From: Ceriagrion tenellum
Taxonomy: Eukaryota; Arthropoda; Insecta; Odonata; Coenagrionidae
Direction: 5' to 3'
NCBI GenBank assembly: GCA_963169105.1
Contig: OY720641.1
Location: 73,607,496-73,671,495, forward strand
Length of the DNA: 64,000 nucleotides
In this document: piece after piece, positions 55,360-64,000 of the stretch
Layout: each line of letters starts with the position of its first letter
Numbering within the stretch: the first letter of the stretch is position 1
Notes under the pieces: generated by a model
The model's database searches: none
Seen by the model: only the letters and a program-made list of their open reading frames with translations
Told to the model about the DNA's origin: nothing
Made by a program: the position numbers and the translations under genes

Positions 55360-56999
55360 ATCGCGACTTCATCAATTTCTCGGCAAAAAATTAATAAATA
55401 CCTATCGCACAAATATACGTAGTAACGATAAAAAAAGTATCCATTGAAAGTTTCTTCGCTTCTATTTTCCATGCGGACCCGTATTATCTCACCCCGAATT
55501 ATAACTTAATGCTTAGTAAGCATAGTAAGACTGCTTTTTTCATTTACTCGCTTTGTCTACTAGATATCTATACAATATGGCGTCTGCGGTCACTTGAATT
55601 TGACATCACATCAACCCAATGAGCTCTAGGTTCCAAGGGATGATTGCTCGATTTGCCAAGTTCGAAAACAGCCGTAGTCCATTGTGTACCTCGCAAATTT
55701 CTTTCCTCGTATTTTTTGGAGGTTTGGAAACCGGGGATATTGGGATTCGGACGACGCAGATTTCGGTGAAGTTTTGGTTCAAGTAGATGCAAAACAAAAT
55801 TTTCGTCCAAATAATTTTTTATCAATGTCAGGAAACTTGTATTTTGTCCAAAAATGTTTCTTTTATTAGTAAAAGGGTGAATCAATTATTAATTATACGA
55901 TTGCAACTCGTGCTTCAAATTTGAGTGTTTGGTTCTTATCTGAAGGAAGAGAAGTTTATCGAAATACCATAACGATGGTGCATAACTTGCTCATTTAGAA
56001 ACTTGATAAATGCTGCTCTGCATACCAAAATGTTGTCATAATAATTCATACTAATGTGGTATAGGGACCTCATCTGTTGAACGTTCACTTTTCGCAGATG
56101 TCCAAATCTTTTGGTTTTCAGCTCCGAATTTTATCCGCAACGAATTTATTTTGGTTCGGACATCACCTGGTGTTGTTTCAGGTCTTACGTAATCAGAATT
56201 ATTAGCTATTTCTAGCTATATTCTAGCCCTAATTGGTTTATTGTTGGACGATGGTGACTTTGCAATAAAAAACTCAAATATCCACTGTAGTTTTCAATAA
56301 TACTATCAGTTGTAGCCGGCAGCCAAAACATTTGCCGTGACGTTTCGCCAAGTTATATTTGATTTCACTGCCAACACTATCTCGTTGTCACATGTCAGTG
56401 CTAATTTCAAAATTATGAAGATCGCATAGCGACAAAAATTTCATATGATTGGTCGACAACTACTAGGCCGCAGTGGGTAGTTGGTAGCAAACTAGTACCG
56501 CTTCATGGATGAAATGAAGTAGCTCGGCGCGCATGATAGCGATCATACAAGTTAGCATGCTGGTTCAGTATCGCAAGATTATAAAAAACCACCATGTTGG
56601 CGAGTATCCTTGAACTTGTACTGGATCGAGTGATTCGAGATTAAGAAATAATTACCAACTTATGCCAGAGAAAAGCAAGAAAATCTCGGAGTAAAAGATA
56701 AGGATAGGCACTTGAAAATCTCAGATTTCACGAGCTTCAGACTCACACGGAGAGTTGTATTTTAGCCCACAGTCCATCTCTTGGATAGTAAAAGGTGCTT
56801 AGAAATATCAACTGTCTTATGCTGAGCCATTATAATCTACGATCTGATAATGAATCCCGTCCTGGTTGAGTTAGGCTTGCGACAATAATAAGATTATCTT
56901 CATAAAGGTTCAACCCCTTCTTTTTGCTCATTCGTGAGATGATCCCCCTGTTATTATTTTTATTTATTTATTTTATTTATACTCACGAAAACAGCACAA
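55360..56999. other. Unassigned
   Basis: Open segments of 61 to 105 codons overlap on both strands at 55568-55885 with no recognised family. Otherwise nothing seen. Confidence 0.45.
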
Positions 57000-57155
57000 C
57001 AAAGTCCTTTTACATCGAGTGTTTTAACATTAACAATAGACGAACACACACACCCATGTCCTGGGCAGATAATATTCTACCCAGGCGGGAATCGACTCCG
57101 CGACCCTCGGGTTAGCAGGCGAGGACTTTACCCCACCGCCACCGGGGCCGCTGAA
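57000..57155 (-). mobile_element. tRNA-derived SINE, family A
   Basis: Reverse strand: CGGCCCCGGTGGCGGTGG, GTAAAGTCCTCGCCTGCTAA, CCCGAGGGTCGCGGAGTCGA, TTCCCGCCTGGGTAGAATAT. Third copy of the family; the B box carries a change. Confidence 0.75.
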
Positions 57156-57734
57156 AATATATTGAAAGATTAAGACAAGAACAAGATTCTTCAGTTGTGG
57201 TCAATAAATACACTTCTCAATGCCGACGTTTTGTCAAATTTTTGCGATCTTCATAGCATTGCAATCAATAAAATTGAACCACCAAACAAATTAAATGACG
57301 AGGCTATGAGAATAGTAGCAAAGAAATCAACACATACCGAAGAAATCAAGTGTTATAAATTAAGAGTTGACCAAGAGGGAATATAAAATTCCTTTACTGC
57401 TTAGAGTTGACATTTACTTTCTTTTATGGTTCAATTTTACTTAGCTCAATTTTAATTGGTTTCCATTGTAATGCCCTGAAGATACCAAAATATTTGGCGA
57501 AACATTTTACTAATTGAACTCAACTCAAGAAAATTGCTCGTGAATGGTCGAGAAAAGTCAGCATTCATTCCTATGATTAAAGTTCAAACGCTTTAGTCAT
57601 GAGTGACTTTCTCTGGCAGTGATGCATTTCGCGCGATAGGTACACCATCTATGCCAGCAACCTTTTCACTTGGGAAAAGTATCACGTTTTTGCCCGATGG
57701 ATGTACTAGCACTGTTCAGCATGTACTTGGAGGA

Positions 57735-58552
57735 ACGTAGCGCAAGAAACTTGACTGAGCGGAATAAAGATAAACGGAGAAGATATAAACGTGCTCCGCT
57801 TCGCAGATGATATTGCAGTCATAGCTGCAAATCGCGAGGATCTTCAAATTTCACTAAACGCCGTGGACTAAGTTCTCCAAGAATAAAACAAAGATAGTGA
57901 GATGAAGACTAAAATCCTAGTATGCGGAAGAGAGAACCTGAATGCAGAAGTCATCCTGAGAGGAGAGAGATTGGAGCGAGTGGGTTCCTTCACTTTACTC
58001 GGAAGTACCATCACGTGGGACGGAAGAAGTACAAAGGACATCAAGCGGAGAATAGCCCAAGCTAAAATGGCGTAAATGGGAGAAAGACAACTACTGTGCT
58101 CAAAGAAGATAGGACAACAAACCAGGAAACAGTATGTGAAAACATTCGTGTGGAGCGTAGCACTCTATTGGAAAAGAAGACCAGAACAGACTAGAAGCCT
58201 TCGAAACCTAGTGCTGGAGGAGAATACTAAAGATAAAATGGACGGAAAAAATCAGAAATGATGAAGTGTATGGAAGAGTAGAGGAGAAAAGGATCACATG
58301 GAACACTTTACCGGTAAGAAGAACAAGATGGATTGGACACACTCCGAGACACAATGGATTTGTGAGGAACATAATTGAAGGTAAAATAGAGGGAAAAGTC
58401 CTCAGAGGTAGACCCAGGAATAAGTTCATGGACCAACAAAGAGGAAAGAATATAAATAGAAAGAGCTACCAGGAAGTAAGGGAACTAGAATTAGATAGGG
58501 AAGGGTGGAGGGCTGCAGTCAGCTAATCTTAGGATTGAACGACCAATGATGA
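57735..58552 (+). mobile_element. RTE-like LINE, longest copy with FADD motif
   Basis: Translation GIKINGEDINVLRFADDIAV contains the catalytic FADD box (57800-57811), then ILRGERLERVGSFTLLGSTI, STKDIKRRIAQAKMA, TRKQYVKTFVWSVALY, RRTRWIGHTPRHNGFV and GKIEGKVLRGRPRNKFMDQ, ending with AATCTTAGGATTGAACGACC. Stops and frameshifts interrupt it; the endonuclease and upstream polymerase motifs are missing. Confidence 0.8.
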
Positions 58553-58559
58553 AATGATG

Positions 58560-59704
58560 CCCAATGGTCAGATATTTATTGTCATTTTGAAAGTTTTTGT
58601 ATTTTATTTTGCTCTTTCCATGGCGCTACTATTGTAGTTATCGCGTTACCACTCCTTTCGACAGAAATATTTGATTCTTTCTCGGCGTTCTTTCTGCTGA
58701 TGAAGAACAGTAGAGACCATCGATTGCTAATTGACGCTAAAGTACTTAGCCGATCCAACGGCTTCTCGGACCCCATGAGGTAAGAGGTGGTTAAGATCCG
58801 GATAGAAACTAAAATTTTCAAACGTGACAATGGCTATGCCTTAAGCGAGGCTTGGATACCCGCGCAACGCAAAATTAAGGTGGAAAGGCAAAAATTACCA
58901 CCAGCCAATCAGATTTGACCTGACCCAAGTCGTTGGTGTGTATGTAGGACGTACGATTCACCAGTTGACATGCCCTGATGGTAGAGGTAGCCATCGAAGC
59001 GCCTGCCAGCCTAACCTAACCAGTACCTAACCTGGTCGAAAACCTGCGAAGATTTCGTAACTCCCCTCCGCTGTCTTTGATATCACTATCAGCTCACACG
59101 ATCTCGTTACTTCTTTTCTTTATTGCACTCATCACTTAAATATCTCATCTAATTTCCACAATTTCTATTTTCTTCTCGTTATGCACTACTTATTTGAAAT
59201 ATTCAATTTAGATAGGATCTCAACGTGAGAACTATGTCTAAGATAATGCTTGTGATGACGGACTATGGCCGAAAAGAAATCAAGGGGGCGGGTGAGAAAT
59301 TCAAATGTAGTGGGGGATGCAGTTGAACAGATGGTAAGGGAGTACTCAAAGGATGGGTAGTGCACATTCATGACACGCAGAATTCAGGGAAAATGGGTCG
59401 GTATTTTTTTTTGAGTATGTGTAGGATCCCCCATACAGATATTGCCATTTTTAAATAACAGTAAGATGCTCTCTGATAAGTATCCTTTGGTCAAAAATGG
59501 CCTCTAAATTATTGTGGGAAGTGACAAAAGGTATACGGTGATTGGCGTGTTGGCACTTAGAGAAGATGGTTTTGCATTCGAGGTTAAGGACAACGCAGCA
59601 GATTATACTGTATTCATGCGCAGTGAACGCGCAATTTTGACTATTTCCGTAATTTTCAAGACCATACACGCAATAAGTGAATATTTGTTAATAATATGGG
59701 TAGA
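58560..59704. other. No recognised feature
   Basis: No convincing gene or repeat. The pair AACCTAACC at 58990-59030 is too short to interpret. Confidence 0.45.
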
Positions 59705-60125
59705 TGTGAAAACATTCGTGTGGAGCGTGGCGCTGTGTAGATGAGATGCATGGACCATAGGAAAAGTAGACCAGGACAGATTAGAAGCCGTCGAAACTTG
59801 GTGCTGGAAGAGGATGCTAAAGATAAAAATGACGGACAATATATGAAGTGATGAAGTGTACCTACTGAAGAGTAGAAGAGGGAAGTGCATTATGGAACAC
59901 CTCCTAGAAAAGTAGAATCAGATATATTGATTGGACTCACTATGAGGCGCAATGGGTTAGTGAAGAAGATAGTCGATGGGAAAATAGAGGGAAAAGTCCC
60001 CAGAGGAAGATCCAGGAATAATCTCATGGACCAAATGAAGAGGAAAGTTCATAGGAGGAGCTACCAGGAAGTAAGGGAACTAGCATTAGATAGGGAAGGG
60101 TGGAGGTCTGCAGTCAACCAATAGT
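59705..60125 (+). mobile_element. RTE-like LINE 3' end
   Basis: VKTFVWSVALCR, then LKIKMTDNI, GKIEGKVPRGRSRNNLMDQM and REGWRSAVNQ with family terminus. Interrupted by frameshifts. Confidence 0.7.
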
Positions 60126-60644
60126 ACGACGATTGATTCACTGATATCAAGAATAATATCAGTGATAGCATTAATTACAGGCACTTAGATAGTAATGTTT
60201 GTGTAGTGGAAGTTACTTTTATAATGGAGTTGGAGTCAAGCAAAAAGATTTAATATGGAATTACTCTAGCGATGACGGGTGGCAAAATCTTAACTTTGCT
60301 TCAAATGGAGAGCCGCCCGCCTCTCATCTTCTGCCTATCTGATAAGCAGAGGGAAAAGACAAGACAATGGTACAAGATTACCGAGTAAGAGTTTTATCCT
60401 TATCTTGGAGATAAATATGGAGATGTACTATTGAGAGCGTGTTTGTAAATGATCTTCGTGTGATAAGAGCTCAGAATATGGAAATGGCGATATATTTCAA
60501 TGCCGTATGTTTGTTTTCCTTAGGTCTTTCATCCGAAATATTATCTTCATATAATAGACGTACGTGTATTCACTGATTGTTGCTCCACCCGTCGAGGTCG
60601 GGAAATTGATCATTCGAGTGGTGTGTTCATTCCTTTATTTGATC

Positions 60645-61025
60645 GGTAAATCCTAAGATTGGTTGTCAGCAGCCCTCCACCCTTCCCTATTTATTTATTT
60701 ATTTATTTACTTAATTTGTCCACATACAGCATGCTTGTTCCCTTACCTCCTGGTATCTCATCCTATGTACTTTCCTCTTTATTTGGTCCATGAACTTATT
60801 CCTGTGTCTTCCTCTGGGGACTTTTCCCTCTATTTTACCTTCAATTATGTTCTTTACAAACCCTTTATGTGCTTCAGGGCGTGTTCAAGTCATCTGGTTC
60901 TACTTTTCTGTGTGGTGTTCCATATTGTCCTTCCCTCTTCTACTCTCCTGTAAACTCTATCATTTCTTATATTGTCCGTCCATTTAATCTGCGGTATCCT
61001 ACTCCAGCACCACGTTTCGAAGGCT
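60645..61025 (-). mobile_element. RTE-like LINE 3' end
   Basis: Reverse-strand copy from the CTTCGAAACGTGGTGCTGGA block to the terminus CCAATCTTAGGATTTACCGA. A TTTA microsatellite (60690-60713) lies within it. Confidence 0.7.
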
Positions 61026-61117
61026 GATAGGGTTTAGAAGGCGAAGGCTCGTAGTACAGTGGAAGAGCTAAAACCCCTCCCCACAAAAATTCCGTACACG
61101 CTTCACACTTGTCTTAG

Positions 61118-61460
61118 TATTCTCTTGGTATTTGGTCCATGAATTTATTCCTGAGTCTTTCTCTGGGAACTTTTCCCTCTATTTTACCTTCAATTATGTT
61201 CTTCACGAACCCATTGTGTCTCAGAGGGTTTCCAATCCATCTTGTTCTTCTTTTCTGTACGGTGTTCCATATGGTCCTTTCCTCATCTATTCTTCTGTAC
61301 ACTTAATCATTCTTTATTTCGTCCGTCCATTTTATCTTCAGCATCCTTCTCCAGCACCAGGTTTCAAAGGCTTCTAGTCTGTTCTGGTCAGCTTTTCCAG
61401 TGGTCCATGCTTCCGATCCATAGATTGCTACGCTCCACACGAATGTTCTTTATATCTATG
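61118..61460 (-). mobile_element. RTE-like LINE fragment
   Basis: Reverse strand reads MYRRIDEERTIWNTVQKRRT, RWIGNPLRHNGFVKNIIEGK and IEGKVPRERLRNKFMDQIPR. The terminus is lost. It sits about 90 bases from the previous copy in the same orientation. Confidence 0.7.
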
Positions 61461-62259
61461 TTACTTCATATCGTCTTCCATTTCTTATGCCCTACTTAAA
61501 ATGCCGCATTAGTTCACGCTCAGTTCATTCATCGAGCCATAGTTATTTATTATTTTATCGATGTATTTCCTCACTTTTTTTTTGCCACTTGACGATATGC
61601 CGTAAGCCCGTCCGATTGCAGTCCATTCCTATCCCTTCCATCTCTTACATTTTTATCTATAATCGGACAGGCATTCGTAGTAATGACGTGCCGGAGAGTG
61701 TCATTATCATGTCAGCGGACGCTTTCCTTGCGCACCTTCAAACGGAACGGTAGTTATTTAAGCTTCGCAATACGTCGGCGATAGCTGATCGCCATCGATA
61801 AGGTAATCATATCGTCTCCACAAGCTATTCAATTCGGAGTGTGTTGGATTTCCCATGTTCGAAGTACATTTGAGTGCGGCTTCGGTGGCAATGAATTGCG
61901 GCTGATTTATTTTTTCCAAACTTCGAGCTCACTCTTTTCAGTGCATGGTGCACGCACTGGATTTTCCACTTTCCCAGTGCGTTAATGAGGCTTCGGGAAT
62001 TTAATGGTCGTTTCTTGTACTTTTCCCCTTATCTCTCTGCTTAAAAGTGAGTTGTAATACTTGAATTGAGTACAAAGCCTTATCAGATTGGCTTTAGCGT
62101 AACATCCACTCCCTCTCTTTCGCAATTTATATATTATTATCGAGTAGAACACCGTGTCAGGTCCTCCATTTCCACCGAAGTGTCAGCATGCGCCTCACTC
62201 ATCAGGATCAGGGATATGGTGGCGATGATGAGAGAGCCACTCAGTGAAATCCTAATGTA

Positions 62260-62612
62260 CGAGGGTAAGTCAATAAATAGCTCGCAAAACTAGATAGAGG
62301 CAGTAATAATCAAAGTACTGAAATTCATTTAACTTTTCTATATATTCACCCTGTCCAAGTGCTTGATAGCCGGCAGCAAAGAAGTATTTTGTTTGCTGTC
62401 GTAGCCAGCAAGTAACCTGATGAACTACGGCAAAATAATTTTCAGAACGTCGGGCACCCAATGATTTTTTTAGGGACCCGAAAAGATGAAAATCACTGGG
62501 GGATAAGTCGGTACTGTACGGTGGATGTTCCAAGCGTTCCCAATGAAATGTTTACGACTGATGCTGATAAGGAAATTCTGACGTTTGCGACTAATTAATT
62601 GACTTACCCTCG
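62260..62612 (-). mobile_element. Mariner relic with intact ends (353 bp)
   Basis: Ends CGAGGGTAAGTCAATAAAT and inverse ATTAATTGACTTACCCTCG, flanked by TA (62258-62259 and 62613-62614). The minus strand encodes the last part of a mariner transposase: HPPYSTDLSPSDFHLFGSLK, with SPSDFHLF the third catalytic Asp region. The 5' two thirds are deleted, so it cannot move itself. Confidence 0.9.
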
Positions 62613-62619
62613 TAATATA

Positions 62620-64000
62620 CTTCTTTGGAAAATGAAATGGTTCTATCAAATGCTTCAGACGAAAGCGTTAAATGGGTAAATGAGATTCACGCTATTTATA
62701 AGGCTAAATGAGGGGACACGACTGACATCTTAGGTACCTTGCGCCATTTAGGCCGAGAGGGAAGGTTGGGGAAGGGAAGAATCCTTCTACGATGTGCCTG
62801 AAGGTTGGAGAGAAACACGGCGTCAGTATTATCCCTCTCAAAGAAAGGCGGAAAGTCGTCCACGGATTTATGTCATATGCTTAGGATGGAAAACAGCTTT
62901 TGAAGATGTTGATACCGCTAAAAAATCTGTGCCACAACCTGACCCTGAACTTTTCTGCAAGTGTTTTGGTGAACGAGTCGTCGTTCGTCATCAGGGCTTA
63001 ATGATTATTCGTGTATAAGGGCAGGATCACGATCGACGTTTCCTGACGTGACGGAAATGGACGGTGGCGTTCTGGAAGTTTGGTGATTGTATTTCTGTGG
63101 AGCCTATTACGATGGCCGGACTCTGACGTCGCCGTCAACGGACGTCGACCTTACTTTGTCAAAATTCGAACTTTCCCGTCACGCTACGGGAACAAAATCA
63201 CGTTAGGGAGAGGTTTTGTTTTAATATTCTCAAAATCTCATTCCCAGATCGCCAATATTATTTTTTAACTTTAAAATGGAACATTACGTTGGCCTTTTTA
63301 ACAAATCACGTAACTCACCTTTTCTTCTTTTTGTCGGGAGAACCAAAAAATCGATTATATTTTACGTGAAAGGATTACTATCACTCCTATGAAAAATATA
63401 AAGTTTTTAATGGCTAATGTTTTTTTTTCTTTCATTTTCGATCTCATATGTAGAAGGTTTAATGTAACAGTTCAGGGGCCATGAAATAATCCTATATGTG
63501 TAAAAATCCGAAATTGTATATTTTGGAGTTATATGGATCATTAATTTTGATGATTGGTCTTCTTTAAGTATTATTTGTTTGTATTTATAGAGGATAATTT
63601 TTTTAATATGAAAAAAACTCTATTCGCAACCGTTTGCAACTTCTTTTTATAAAATGGTCAGCAATTGGCGCTGATACTCTCATCAATCGCAATAAAATGC
63701 GCCTTGTCCTGAGGAAGACGGAAAACTGAACGCTAGTGCCCGTTGGCGTCACATCAGAATTCGTCGACCGTAATCCCATCTTAACTCGTGTATCGAAACG
63801 TCAGGAAAAATACATTGTTTTATCCCGCGGAGACCTAAAACTGTCTTCACCAACAGTATGATCTGAGAAAGAAGCCGCCATTTCTTCAGTCTCTGGCCTT
63901 CTCGGAATTCGAACGCTGTCCACCTGAGTAGGAACTCGGCATTAAAGCCGCCACACTAACAAAATCCCCATATTAATGAGTGTTTTTATATGACAGTTTT
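62620..64000. other. No recognised gene
   Basis: A 74-codon frame at 62794-63018 has no recognised family. 63690-63830 contains GAAGACGGAAAACTGAACGC and CGAAACGTCAGGAAAAATAC, resembling dispersed repeat text of unknown type. Nothing else seen. Confidence 0.4.

Noticed and set aside
1..64000. CRISPR arrays, operons or phage-type defence systems
   Set aside because: No regularly spaced short repeats with unique spacers and no prokaryotic gene organisation; all long genes are spliced or mobile.

Overview
The window looks like a piece of a large, repeat-rich arthropod (most likely insect) genome. It contains one recognisable host gene, read on the minus strand, with introns of 0.25 to 14.5 kb full of transposon remains. 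The order cannot be fixed from the sequence. The insect assignment rests on the gene's resemblance to insect cotransporters and on the mixture of RTE-like and Jockey/CR1-like LINE tails, tRNA-derived SINEs, mariner, hAT and TTAA-flanked elements.

Host gene. Eleven coding exons between 41559 and 2485 (minus strand) join in frame through GT-AG introns into 651 codons of an SLC12 cation-chloride cotransporter of the sodium-coupled (NKCC/NCC) branch. Exon 1 carries an N-terminal regulatory tail with an RFTV kinase-docking motif and the PRLDNYRN block. Exons 2 to 10 carry the membrane domain, and exon 11 begins the cytosolic C-terminal domain. The rest of the C-terminus lies beyond the left edge. 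The position of the potassium-coordinating tyrosine in TM3 is asparagine (Asn215), which points to the insect-specific sodium-dependent clade rather than a classical Na-K-2Cl carrier. A GC-rich candidate promoter lies at about 42310-42430.

Layout. 1-2484 is partial intron 11; 2485-41559 is the gene; 41560-64000 is upstream and intergenic DNA with no second host gene that I can support. The non-coding DNA falls into families seen in several copies here: an RTE-like LINE (10 copies), a Jockey/CR1-like LINE with a GATGTA tail (9 copies), three tRNA-derived or tRNA-like SINE families, and a set of TTAA-flanked inverted-repeat elements. A further element family shows its internal repeat unit amplified in one copy.

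The better-resolved mobile elements, with ends and target-site duplications visible, are a 326-bp hAT element (7950-8275), a 353-bp mariner relic (62260-62612), a piggyBac-like 244-bp element (43810-44053), a LINE nested in a SINE (27798-28393) and several foldback elements. One 1.6-kb TTAA element ends 17 bases from the 5' splice site of exon 4. No CRISPR array, operon or other prokaryotic feature is present, and I found no convincing undescribed multi-gene system. The novelty lies in the cotransporter's substrate-site change and in the uncatalogued-looking repeat families.
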